64,000 bases of DNA, from assembly GCF_964340395.1 (NCBI RefSeq), contig NC_135550.1, positions 33,760,176 to 33,824,175 of the forward strand, read 5' to 3'. Of this stretch, positions 27,391 to 41,532 are shown piece by piece (the first letter of the stretch is position 1; each line of letters begins with the position of its first letter). Made by a program: the position numbers and the translations under genes. Below the pieces are notes generated by a model. That model saw only the letters and a list, made by a program, of their open reading frames with translations. It made no database searches and was not told the DNA's origin. This stretch comes from Glandiceps talaboti. Lineage: Eukaryota; Hemichordata; Enteropneusta; Spengelidae.

Positions 27391-30066
27391 TGTATGTATG
27401 TATGTATGTATGTTTGTTTGTATGTATGTATGTATGTATGTATGTATGTATGTATGTATGTATGTATGTATGTATGTGTGTGTGTGTATGTGTGTGTATG
27501 TATGTATGTGTGTGTGTGTGTGTGTCTCAACCTCACTAATGTTTGTAGAACACCTTAACAAATGGTGTGTGTGTGTGGGGGGTGGGTTACGAAAAAATTT
27601 CGTGTCAAGAGGTGGGGTGGGGGTCACTGAAATTTTTGGGATTTTCAAAGCAATTCCTCTGATGACTCCCCCCTCCCCACTCCAGTCATAACTAATGTGA
27701 CGGCTCCCTAAATCTACTCATAGGGTTCAAAAAATATTTTGAAAGTGAATCCCAAATTTTCACTGACATATCAGCATTATCACCTGACAGTTTGATTTTT
27801 ATTAACGCTCCTGATGTCAGTCAAAATTTACATTTCCAAAATATTTTTTCTGTGTTCATAAAAATGCTAATTATTACATTTATATTCATATTTTTTATTT
27901 ACAGTGATGGCAACTTTGTAAGAACAAGATATCTCCTTTCAGAAGAGAAGCTACTTGCAAGGCTGACTCATATGACTTTCCTTGGATGTCCAGTATGTAC
28001 ATTGTATAATTTTACCTGTTGCATATCTTGCATGTGCAAGCTGTTTATCTTTCAACAATTGCACAATTCAAAGAAATGTATATTATGAAACATATACATA
28101 TATTATTATTGTAAGAATTTAAAGTCAGTTCATAGAAGTCTTAAGATATTGGCTGTAATTGTGTGCAATTCATTATGAATTGAGGCATTTTGATTCAGCA
28201 AAGTACTAAATTAAAGAACTTGATATTGATAAATCAAAATTATGTTTTGTAAATTGAGATATTGCTAGCTTGATTACTGAATATTTAATGATCGAGAATG
28301 GCATGAGTATGTATAATTGTTCTAATTTCTCCATGACTATGATATTTAGTATTAGTGTGAGACATTGCACTGTGTTGTCTAAGCCAATTTTACTACTAGT
28401 ACTACACAGTAATTTCTTTTGACCCACTAATGTTTGCAGTGTTCCCTAGTCCCACTCGTGGGACAAGCCAGTTTTGATCACGTTGACCCATAATCAAAAC
28501 TGTTGTCTTTCTTAGAGGATGAAAAGATGTGTATATATCCTCTATAGAATAGAATCTTTCTTCATTTTTTTTGCAATAAGTATTTGGTGCTAAAACAAAC
28601 CAGTAAATGTATGAACAACAGTAATAATAGTTAAACAAGGTTTATATGAAAGTTTAAACTTTAGGTAATATATATTATGATAATTGATGAGAAAAAGATA
28701 TGTCCCACTAGTTTACTATTTCCAAAATTCTTCAATTATTTTCAGTACAATTTCTTCAAGTGTAGTGATTCACCTTTACTGTATGATATTGACATTGGTG
28801 AGAGTGCACAGCTATGGGCTCAACTATTTGTAGGATATTCATCAACTTCTGGCACTGTATCTTCAACTATACAGGTGAATGTTACATACAGTCACATACT
28901 ATCTAGAATTGTATTAATATGTTAGTATATTGAGATCTTATTGGTCTAGACTTAAAACTTAAAAATTATCCTAGTTATGAAGAGTGAATGTATTTGATTT
29001 GTTCTCATAGATAAACAACTGACAGCTTAAATTATTACTTGATTAAATATCCACTAATTATACATTACTAAGTAACCCCTGTAGAACTCCTGACATAGTG
29101 AGATGGTAGTCTTCAATACAAAATAATACGTCATCTTTTGCATATATAACCTTTGGCGTTGTGTCTATAGTGATTTCATTGCATTCTGATGGAATTGAAC
29201 ATTGCACAAGGATTTTTTTACTCAATTGAAATATAGACCCACTAGAGACTTCAGGCAGTGTCCTCTCATTGACAGTGGACAGCTATTGAGGGCAGCCTTC
29301 CAATTTCTCTTAAATTCATATACTAGTAAGATTATCTAAACCAAATTTCATTATAATTGAGCCAGCCATTTTTAAGAAAATCATGACACAAACTGCCGTT
29401 TGGTTGTTGCTAAGGGCGTGGTCATGGTTTCTAGGGCCAATTTTGTCAAACTGTTTTGAAGAAAATCTGCAGAATAACTCTTTCAGAAACATCTCATCAA
29501 GTTTCAGACTCATTGACCAAGTACTTTTTGAGATATAAGTTTTTGACCAAAAATGAACATTTTTACACCTAATTTGCATATCACTCATGGAATCATTGTA
29601 TGCTTAATATTCCTTCGTCCATACATCCCTAGATGCATTCCCATTAAATTTCAGCATTCCCATTAAATTTCAGCCAAATCTGCTCAGTGGTTTTGGAATG
29701 ATAGATTTTTGACCAAAAAGACACATTTTAGCCCTAATTTGCATATCACTGATGGGACCATCATATCATGAACAATTCTTAGTAAAAACACCCTGAAAAT
29801 TGTTTCACCCAAATTTCAGCCCAATCTGCCCAGTAGTTTTTGAGTTTAAGTTTTTTGACCAAAAATCACATTTTTTTTACCCAAATCCCAAACCTGTGAC
29901 AAGATCATTTTGATTTGAACAATTTCCCAACTAGACACCTAAGGTAATGGACCCACCAAATATCATGGCAATCGGTTCAGCGATTTTTGACTTTAAGTTG
30001 TTTACACACACACACACGCACGCATGCACGCACGCATGCACACACACACACACGTGCGAGCGAGCG

Positions 30067-30115
<49 letters not shown>

Positions 30116-30818
30116 CCACACAGACAGACAGACGCCGGGCGATCCCTATAGCACTACTGAACCTCAGTTCAGTTGTCAACAACCTTGTGCACATTGTTAT
30201 GGTTGGTATATGTACCAAATTCTATGAAATTTGAAACATGCATTCTTAAGGTAAAGCAGAATTACCGAACATCATTAATTATGCAAATTATAAATTAAAA
30301 CTGCGATCAACAACAAACTTTAAAGGACATATGCGCTTAGTTGTAGTTACCTTATGTACAAAATTATGTTGAAATTGAAGAATGGATTTTTAAGATATAG
30401 CCTAATTACCGAAATTCGTTAATTATGCAACTTATTCATAAAAGCTTTGAGCTAAATAAACAAACCTTACAGGACATATGCGCCTTGTTATGGTTAATAT
30501 ATGCACCAAATAATATTGAATTCGAAGTATGCATTCCAAAGATATAGCCTAATTACTCAAAACCATTAATTATGCAAATAACTAATTAATTTCCTTGGAT
30601 GTTTACTTAAATCTAATCAGCTCTTGCCATTAGCACATGAAAGATGTGTTACAGTAGCAAATTTCATTATAATTGAGCCAGCCAATTTTAAGAAAATGAT
30701 GACACAGACAGACAGACAGACACACACACACAGACATACAGACACAGACAGACATATCCATTTTTACCACCCGTAAGGGTACGGGAGTTATTAAAAGGGG
30801 TCTGTCTGTGTGTGTGCC

Positions 30819-30861
<43 letters not shown>

Positions 30862-33800
30862 AGTGTGTGTCCGTCTGTCCGTGTGTATGTCTGTGTCATC
30901 ATTTTCTAAAAATTGGCTGTCTCAATTGTAATGAAATTTGGAATATATAATCTTTAGGGTAATAGCTAGACCTGATTAGGTTTTGAGCCAGATCGGTTAA
31001 TGTTTAATTAGAGAAATTTGCATATTAATGAAATCAAATAATTAAGCAATATCTTAAGACTGCTTACTTCAATTTCAATAAAAATTAGTATATTCATCAA
31101 ACATAAGAAAATACATTTGTCCTATAAAATTTGTTGATGTACTTTAAAGTGTTAAGACAATATGAATTAATATAATTACGCTATATTAATTTGAGTAAAC
31201 TCGGAAGGCTGCCCTCAGTGGCCGGTTGCTGTCAATGGTTTTATGATATGGCGTCTAGTCTGCCCAAATTAGTGGTTCGAGCAGACCAAATCTGAAACGT
31301 TTGGTGAGTATACAAATACTATATATTTTTTTAGATCTTCCCTTTGGCTCTAGTGTCTACATTTCAATTGAGTTATACCTTTACGAAGTCCAATTCCGTG
31401 AGAGAATGCAATTAAGACATATGCGTATGCATGAACCATGCATATAAGTGTAATATGGCAAGATGGCGTCTATGACGCGATTATGTCGATTGTATATATT
31501 GTAGGTAGCATTTGCTGTGATTTTGAGGCTTCTTCTGTGTTTGGACATTGAATTCGGCGTGAACCAAATCCTACAATTCCTGCAATGTAAACGCAAATAG
31601 AAGCGATTCACATCTGAATTGCAGAGTTGAGTGGGTTTTCAGCTAAATTACGCCTTACTTGGCATAAACTTCACGGGCAAAACATAGTCTGTAAGGTACG
31701 TGAGCCGTCATGGGGCCCTCACACATCGGCCAACCCCTAACAGGAGAGGAGGCCGGTGAAGGCGAAACGTCACGATGTATCTTACAGTCTAGGGCGAAGT
31801 GATAATTACAAATTGACCACATCGGTGGCCCATGTCACAATTTCATTCTCACTCAGACTGAAAACTTTTTTTTTCACCGTCGTTATGGGATCAAACGCAT
31901 TACGTGAACTTACAGTTCACTACATGCTTTTCGAAGCTTCATTTAGGGTTTACATGGTTCACACGTAGACATTCAAGAATAAATGATTATCATGCATGGT
32001 GTGTACTGAGTTAATAGTTCTCCTCAGTGAGGACACAAAATTTGTTTATACCATAGTTTTTTTTTAGTTTAATTTGCATAACTGGTGGTTTCCCTTACAG
32101 GAGGCATTCAGTTTAAAGTGTACATGCAAAGGTACATACTTTTTTTCGTAATTATATTTATTTTGCCATAAAAATAAAGGAACAATATAATTCTAACACG
32201 AGAAATTGCGCGAAAAATGAGGCACTCTCGGCTCTGCCACAGAGCACCTTCAGGTAAGTACCTCTCATTTGCATATGGATAGGACAGGATTTGGAACTTT
32301 ATGACGTCAATGCAGGAACACAAACACATTCATCAGTGTATCTTTACATGTAAATCCATTATGGTCAAACTAGAAGGTCAACTTCAAAACGCCAGAACCC
32401 GACGTTGAATATTGGTCAGATTCCTCAAGCGTAGAGCAATACACTCCAGCATTAACATCTGATGGTGTGATTTAGCCAAATTCATTCGAACCGACCGCTA
32501 GCAGTAACGATAGTTCCTCTGGTAGTGAATGAGTGAGGAAGGTGTGGTCCGAACCACAGAGACTGAATGACACTGCTTTATAAGTTTTTTTTCTGATGTA
32601 AATTTCACAGACAAATGTCGTCATGGCTAGTACACATTATATGTAATAGTATACCTGTGTATAAATATCCACCATGCAAGTTTAGTGCTTGTTTTCTGAC
32701 TATGCCTTGCTGTCTTATACCGCGTATGTCCTAGTGAAGCCGTGTTGTTTACACAAAGTGAAGTCTGTTATCAGCGTCCTTTGTTGACATAACTATTCAA
32801 TGGGTGGAAAACAGCTCCTGCAGACAATGTAATCGAAACGAAATTATCTAATATTTCCATACCCATCAAATATACAGAGATCGAATGAGAATGGCTTCAA
32901 GAGTTCCCCATAATATTCTCTCAAGTTGTTCAAATGTAGCATGTGTCGTAACAGTACATTCGATCTATGACCATTCAAAATCTTCGCGAAAGTAGACCCA
33001 CAAATTCGTTAGAGCAGAACGTTTTGTTGGATAACCATCCCTCTTGAAAGCTATGTGTACATGTACTTTATTTCATTTTTTACTGCGTTCATTACCATCC
33101 ACACAGTGACATGAAGTGGTTTCATCTTCTTTCAAAGCACGGCCCATGTTCACTGAAGCCGGCCGTACTGTGGTGTATTGTGTATTGTCTCCGACCATAT
33201 TTGTTTGAGTTAATTTTTATGAATAGACATGTCTTACGTTGTGGAAGTTATTTGACCTGGGAGTGTGAAGCTTAGTGCTGACTGTACTTTGCTGTGTCGA
33301 ACTGGTTGTGGTGCCGAAGTTAATCGAAGCACAGGGGATTAAGGGGGCAAGTATTTTTGCGACTTTCTTGCCAATGTGCGCAATATTTAGAGGTATGAAT
33401 GCAATTTCATTTATTTTTATGGCAAAATAAACATAATTACGAAAAAAATTATCAACCTTTGCATGTACACTTCAAATCTGGTAATACCTCCTGTAACCTT
33501 ACTATGCAATTAATTGTGCTAACACTGCTAGTAGACCATTGTAATGTCATAGAAGGCATGTATCAACATTAACATTTACATTTTACACTGCAATAGTTTA
33601 ATTTGGATTTTATATGTGTAAATATTCATCAGAGGAATGGTCCTTTAAAAAAAGTTAGTGGATTTGGGAATCATAAAACTTCTTTCCATCTCTTAATCTG
33701 TTTGATATTCATTCATAAAGTAATTAGATTAGATAGTTTATAACATTGAAGATAAGCTTATGACTCAGACAATGGGCTTGGAACTATATAAATAGTACAG

Positions 33801-36800
33801 GTCTGTATACTGATGTTTACAACTCTTTGATTTACTACTACTAAATAAGACTGGCTAATCTCCTCGGTTAATATTTGGACTAGATGATAAAAATGTGACC
33901 ATGTAAGAGTATATGCAGCATCCTGAGCTGACAAATATACCATATTTGGAAATTACATAACTGCCCCAGTAAACATCAACTTTATGAGGGACTGTGCTAT
34001 TGGTTAGAATTTTGTGATTGATTAACAAAAACATGGTGTTAATGACTGTGTGGGTGGTTGTGAATGAATTTTAAATTACATCTAAGGACTTCTAGAGCAA
34101 CAACTTTGACTAGACTGAATGAAGGTATAAATCATAACGATACTGTATAGGAACTAGACTAGTGAGGTTCTGTTTTGAAGGAGTTCGCCAGTAATGTGTC
34201 TCAAGTGAAACAATTATAAACCCATCTTCTGCCACTTTAACTAAAAATTTTGAATTTGTTTTGTTACAGCTAACTTGTAGCAAGAATGACCTATTGAAGT
34301 ATAATTTTTCTGAAACTTCATTAGGTATTGATGACACAAAAACCACTAACAAGGTAAATATGGGACCTAAGAGGCATATTAATTATGTATAAAACGTTAC
34401 ACACTAAGCAAAGTTATATGTACATCATGAAGTTATTTTGAAAACAGAACCCTTAAAAAAAAAGAAATCGTTACCAGAAATATGAATGTGAGAATGTATT
34501 TCATATTTTAAGAGTTCCAACTTTAATGTTACTAGTCCAAGTGCATCCTTTAGATAAATAAAGTATATACATCTTTCAGATAAAATCTTGTCAGCAATGT
34601 TGTATTTTGTCACTAATTTGCAAAACGAAACTTAAAAAACATAGCTTGTTTAAAACGTAGAATTATTCGTGCATATGATGACTGTCAATCCAGTGTTAAC
34701 TGTGTTCTAAATTTTTGAATTTGTAAAAATGGAAACACATTTAATGTTCTAAGGACTTAAATTTACATATTCACTGGCACTCAGTCATAGTTTGATCAAA
34801 TTATTTTTTTTCTTCAAAATATCTCCTGAGGAGCATTGTACAGATATTCTCCATTCAATGAATTGGTTAAAATTTGAAATCAATGCTTATGAGTAATGCT
34901 TATTCATGTATTTTTATAAGGCTAATTAGCATAACTTTGTGCCATTGATGCTAGGAGCTAGTATAGAAGTAAAATTCCAATATTTATACTTTACTACAAA
35001 ATTTTATGTCCTGTAATCCAATATCTGGTTGAGAAAAATTCAATCCAGTCTTTATCATTGAACTTGCAATATTTAGAAAGACTGAACTCACTTGAAACCA
35101 GAGCTTTTGACTTTACTTGAATTTTGGCCTTCTCTTTTTGCAAATATGAATGAAAAATAATGGACTGCTCATAGATTGAAAGAAGAAAGAAATTGAAATG
35201 TAATTTGTCCATCCACAACATACGATTCCTAAGAGGTATAAAGAATGGCCTATAGGTCTCTTTTGGCATATTGTAAAAGTTATGGCTTGTGGGCTTTGAT
35301 TTTTAGACTGTGACAATATATCAAAAGTCAACACTGTTCAATCCAGATGACGACTATGAAAAAGTATATTCCGACAGTACTGGAATCTTTACAGTGGAAC
35401 TGAAGCCATCAGTAACTTCTTCAGGATGCCCTGGTCCACCTAAAAAGGTAAGTCTAGTGATTTAGTATCAAATGTATTATGTATGTTCTTACAGTTAATG
35501 TTTAACATGTTGCAAACTAACACATGCAGTGAACTCACATAAAATGCCCTCACCTTTAGGCAAAAAAAAAGAAAGAATTTTTTCTGGTCAGCATGTGCGT
35601 CACTTAAAAACCTGTGCGACAGTCTTTTGTGTGTGTGTGTGTGTTTGTCCAGCCCATGCAGTCTGCAGATATGTGGGGAAACGCAAAAATAGCCACTCAT
35701 GAACAAGCAAATGAATCTGCCTCACATACACATTTCAATGTGTATTGCCTCGATAATAATGATGGTAGTCAAAGCAAAAACATTTTACACCCTATGCGAT
35801 TCCCCAGTAATACTTTAGTACAAGTTAGTCTGGATGCCAAACTGTGGTTTCCCCTAACCACAGTCTGGTCAAAGTTCCTCAATTTGCACTATGCTCCCTC
35901 CCATAGCATTCATATAAACATGATTATGTTGTTGCGTCCCCACGTCATTTAGTGTAAACTACTGGCGATGGAGTCCTGGTTGGACATTGGACATCATCAA
36001 AACAGCTGTACCAAATTATATTTAATGAGTGGTGACGACAGCCTGTTATTACTAGTGGCATGGGCTGTTCGTGTTTTGCTCACTATGGGGTTGAGCCATA
36101 TTAATTAACACCTGTCAGAGCCTTGACTATACTTTTAGTGAAGGTGTAAGTCATAACGATACTGTATAGGAACTTGACTAAGTACAAGTACAAGACGGTA
36201 TGTCACTAGTTTCTGTGGCCGGGTACATCAACCCGAATTTTCATAGCCTTCCTGTTCTCGTAATAGTACCACCACCTAGGCACAATAGATAAGTAAGATT
36301 TTCATCTTTATAAATTGTTGTTTTTAGGTGGCATACTTCAGTGTTGGCTGTCACCATCTAGACACATTAGATTTGTAAGAATCTCATCTTTATAAATTTG
36401 TTTTTAGGTGGCATACTTCAAAGTTGGCTGTCCACCAACTAGACACATTAGAGTAAGGATACCAGATATAGACACAGAGAGTTGTGAATGGAATACAAAT
36501 TTCACCATGCTAAGGTAAAGTTCTTATCATACATGTATTTGTGAATTCAAAGTAGCATGTTATCTCTTTAATATGAGTACTTAAAAAGTCCCATATTTAT
36601 TGCGACTTTGGTGAAAAGTAAGGTTGAATATTTTGACATTGTTACAGTCTGTTGAAGAAAGGAGATGGTCCAGTAAGATCCAGAGAAAACCTTCATTTTT
36701 AGCACAACTGAACTGAGAGTTCAGTAGTGCTATAGGGATCGCCCGGCATCTGTCTGTCTGTCTGTGTGTGGATGTGTGTGTGTAAACAACTTAAAGTCAA

Positions 36801-39800
36801 AAACAGCTGAACCGAATGTCATGATATTCGGTGGATATCTAGTTTGGAAATTGTTCAAATGAAAATGATCGCATCAGAAATGTGCATTTTACGTTTCAAA
36901 ATGTGATTTGTTGTATTACAAAATGCTTTGATTTCAGCCTGGAAATGAAAGATTCTTGTTTTATTGGTGCAATGAAATCATTAAATCTTTTATGGGCTAC
37001 TTCACATGTCAGTGTCAGTGGCATAAAGATTAACATCTGTTTAAGGTTGCTTGGCAACCTAGGCCTGTTTTTAGCACTACTGAATTAAATCTTAGACACT
37101 ATGATTAAAACAGGTTCATATAAATGCACAATCCTTAGGCATTCCAAAAAACAGTTTGTACAAAGAATAAGAAGTCACACATTTTATGGGGAAAGAAATA
37201 TAGAGTCATATCAAGACCTCCATGATCATACTGTGTTTGGCAGGTTAAATTTCCTGCATGTACCGATTGCCATGATATTTGATGGGTGTATTACCTTGGG
37301 TGTCTAGTTGGGAAATTGTTCAAATCAAAATGATCTTACTACCGGTGTGTTTTTGGTCAAAAAACTTTAATACTCAAGAACTATTGCGCAGATCGGTCTG
37401 AAATTTGGTGGGAACATTCTTAGGGGTGTTTAAGCATTCAAAAAGTGTTTGCTAATGTGGTTTGCAACAAGACCACGCCCATAGCACTAGCCAAACGGTG
37501 AGGTATTTCACAAACATAACCACTGGGAATGCAGTGGGATTAAAAGACAATTGAATAAAAACATTCAAAAAATGTATGTGATTTGCCTAGCAACAGGACA
37601 ACGCCCATAGCAACAACCAAATAATCACTTATATTGCAAAGATAACAACAGGAATTGATAGACAAATGAATAATCATTCAAAAAAAATGTATGCAAATAG
37701 CCTAGCAACATGGTCATGCCCATAGCAACAGCCAAATGATCACATATATTGCAGATAATACAGATTTAAAGACAAATGAATAAACATTAAAAAATGTACA
37801 GTGCAAATGTGCCTAGCAACACGACCACATCCATAGCAACAGCCAAGTGATCACACATATATTGCAAAGATAACAGGGGCAAATAGACAAATTAATAAAC
37901 ATTCAATAATGTATGGATAATCATTCAGCAAATGAACACCTACCCAGCATGGATCAGCATATGGGAAAACATTTTTAAAAACTGTACAGTTGTGCTACAA
38001 TGCCATTGGTGCTATTTTTAATCATAGCAATGCATTAATTTGGTCATTGAAGTCTATCACAATAAGATTCTAAAGTAAAAGTTGAAAGTATGACTTAATA
38101 CAAGTCACTTTTTCGGAAGTCTTAAATATATGTATTATTTCTTGTATTGCATAAACAATCAGTCAGAATTATAGTTGGTATTTCAATTCATTGGGCTAAA
38201 AGGAATTCCAATACAAACATGTTTGTGTAGCAGTATTCATAAGGTAACACTGAAGGCAAAGTGTGTAAAGTACCGTTATGGCAGATATCATAAGAGACAG
38301 CATACAGGATAGCACATGTTAACATATTATGATTGGTAAAGAGGTTTTCAGATTTATCAAGACATTCTTGCTGCAAAAGGATTATTACAGATGTAAACTG
38401 AATGGTTTCTATAATGGCCAACCTTTTAGACTTTTGTTCCTACAGTAATTGTTAGAATGCAAAAGTCTGAGCTATAGCTATCATACATTGTGTACCGGCC
38501 CTTTTCACTGATTTCACAAGGGAGTGTGAGAGAGGCTTACTGGCCTCTTGCCTGTCACCGTGTGTGAGTGACTAAGCAATCACTATCGATGATGTTGCAG
38601 TGCAGCTCAGACGCATGAGGTTGAGCAAAGCCCCAGGTCTGAGGGGTATCACCAGCTGTCTGCTCCGTGATTGTGTGGATGGGCTCAGCCTTGCATTACA
38701 GCCTCTGTTTCAGCAGTTCATTGATACAGGCATTATTCACATCCTGTGGAAAAACATCAACAGTTGTGCCTATCTCTACACTTCCATTGCCAATAGAGCT
38801 AAATCACTATAGACCTTCTTCCACACGTTCAGTCAAAACTTGATTCAAATCAGTTTGCTAATCAATGCAGGAAAGGTACAGATGATGCGAGTGATGAACC
38901 AGAAAGTGCTAGAACACATAGAAATAGCTGGAAACTATGCTAGGATCTTATTTATAGATTTTAGTTCAGCTTTTAATACCTTATAGCGTCACATTATGAT
39001 ACAGGAATTACGGAAGCTTGATATCTCCTCTGGAATCATTCACTGGGTTCATAATTTTCTCAGTGATAAACCCCAGTGTGCTAGGGTTGGTGAATCAAAA
39101 TCTACAGTGCTCACCACTTATATTTGTGCACCTCAAGGCTGTGTTTAAGCTCTTTTCTTAAATTTATTATGTACACAAATGATTGTCAGAGTGGTGAACC
39201 TAGTAGTTTTAATACTTGTTAAATTTTCTGATGATACTGCCATACTTGCTCTCTTGAATGATGCAGACTCTGTGAATGTGTATAGAAATTCAGTCACACA
39301 TTTTTCTGAGTGGTGTACTACTAATTTCTTGGAGCTAAATATGTCTAAAACTAAAGAGATGGCTATTGACTTTTGTTGAAATGCAGTGCCTGATTAATGG
39401 TGAGCCTGATGACCAGTTGGTGTCTTACAATTATCTTGGCTTGACCCTTGACAATAAACTGTCATTTACACATCATACTATGGCTGTCCAAAAGAAGTGC
39501 CAACAGCATGTAAATGTGCTTCGCTGGTTGTGTGTACAACCGACATTTGTAATAATTACTGAAATTTGTAATAATTTCTATGAATGACAAATGTAATAAA
39601 AATTGCCGATATTTGTAATAAATTTCAGAAAAAAAACGTGCTAAAATTGCCGAAATTTGTAATAAAAAATGGCATTAAGGAGGGTCCTTCCTTCCACACT
39701 AAAAAATGGGTTATCTAAATAAAGAAATCCAAGAATGCAAAATCATCACATCAAGCGAAAGTAGATTCAACAAGCATGAATGAATATACCAATTAATTGA

Positions 39801-39850
39801 ATACTTAACAGAGTTATTAATATTTCAATCAATCCGCACATATGTATGTA

Positions 39851-39884
<34 letters not shown>

Positions 39885-41489
39885 TGGGTGCGTGCATGCA
39901 TGGCTGCGTGTGTGCATGCGCGTGCGTGCATGCATGCATGCATGTATGTATGTATGTATGTATGTATGTATGTATGTATGTATGTATGTATGCATGTATG
40001 AAATTACTGCAATACATTTATTGTTATCACCCTCCGTACGCCCTTCTGTCAGTCAGTCCATCCGCCAGTCAGTCAGTCAGTCAGTCAACCAACCAACCAA
40101 CCAGTTATCTTTTGACAAAGTCAATTGAACAACACGTGTGTCAATGATTAAAATACACATTTCTCCATTCAAGTATGACGTGTTGATCAAGTGATTGATT
40201 TATGATACAAACTGATGGGTTGGTACATGAGGGGGTAAAAGAGTACTGCTGGGTAGATAATGTAGGTACTAGTAGGTAAGTAAGTTAAGTAGATAGGTAG
40301 ATAAGTAGACTTATTATTGACTGACTGATTGATTGATTGATTGGTTGGTTGGTTGATTTATAGATTCATTGACTGACTAGTTGGTTGGTTGACTGGCTGG
40401 TTGATTGATTGATATATAGATATATAGATATATAGATAGATATATTGATTGATTGATTGATTGATTGATGAAGACTCAAAGGGCCAAGTGGCCTAAGAAT
40501 GACATAATTGTTGTAAATCGATTCTAGGAAACCTGTAATGATGATATTTTATCTCCCTTCCAAGTTTAGGATGAGTAACTCCATTTCTCTGACTGCCAGA
40601 GAGGAACCTCGTTAACTTTTTTTTATTACAAATTTCAGCAGGTTTATTACACATTTTTTTCTGAAATTTATCACAAATATTTTATTACAATTGTTGTTCT
40701 CAGAATTTATTACAAATGTATTTAAATATCGGCAATTTATTACAAATGTCTGCAACTTTATTATAAATTTCGGTTTATTACAAATGTCGGCAATTATTAT
40801 AAATGTCGGTTGTACAGTTGTACTCTTTCAATATAGATACTAAGCTGTTTCTCTTACTCTTATCATAGTACTATTGAACTTCTCTTAACTTATTGTAACA
40901 TCTGTTACGTTCCTCTGCTCTCTCTCATCAATTGAAATAAACCTGTGAAAATTTCTTTCACTGCTGCTAAAATTGTGGGACTGCCTACTCTTGCTCTCTC
41001 TGACCTTACTAGTCGTGCAGTATTGTGCAAGGCACTTGATTGCTGCTGACAGTAAACATCCACCAAGTGCATATTTTGATATTCTCCCATCTGGTCAAAG
41101 ATACCATTATCTTAAATGTACCAAATTTCAAGTGTTGTCCCATCAGCCCTCAGATTTTTAAATTGATGCAAAGTTGTATTTGTGTAGCTTTTTTTCAGGT
41201 TTTTTTTTGTATATTGTTTTTATTTATTCTGTACAGTTGTGAGCTGTAAACTATGTATCATTTAAGGACTAATAAATGAATAATAATAATTACCATCAAT
41301 GTATGTACCAAACTATACAAAATTTGAGATTTGCATTACTAAGATATTGCTGAATTACTGAAAATCTATATTTATGAACACATGTAATTAATATTCACAA
41401 GGGGTTTATTGAAACCTAATCAGTTAATAGCGTAAACATATGTGTACCTAATTTTGTTTCAATTGAACAAGCTGTTTTTGATAAAACAA

Positions 41490-41532
<43 letters not shown>

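Larger units (their letters stand above)
29250..31260. mobile_element. Compound inverted-repeat element (about 2 kb)
   Basis: The two ends match as reverse complements: 'cattgacag' followed by 'tgagggcagccttcc' at about 29260-29305, and the complement 'ggaaggctgccctca' at about 31203-31217. Inside lie a reverse Family A copy (29.34-30.17 kb) and a Family B palindrome (30.2-31.05 kb). No transposase frame is visible. The arms are only moderately similar. Confidence 0.5.

Noticed and set aside
27229-27691. Several long open frames on both strands rich in Met-Tyr-Val-Cys or Thr-His-Ile
   Set aside because: They translate a 4-bp microsatellite, which is open in all frames; no gene signals.
29931-30234. 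95-codon frames on both strands
   Set aside because: Simple-sequence (CA/GT) and Family A repeat; the frames are mirror images of a dinucleotide run.
31270-31300. 'ggttcgagcagacc' resembling a tRNA T-loop
   Set aside because: No matching acceptor, D or anticodon arms around it.
39829-40147. Open frames of about 60-100 codons with Cys-Val-Cys/Met-Tyr runs
   Set aside because: Microsatellite core of an inverted-repeat element.
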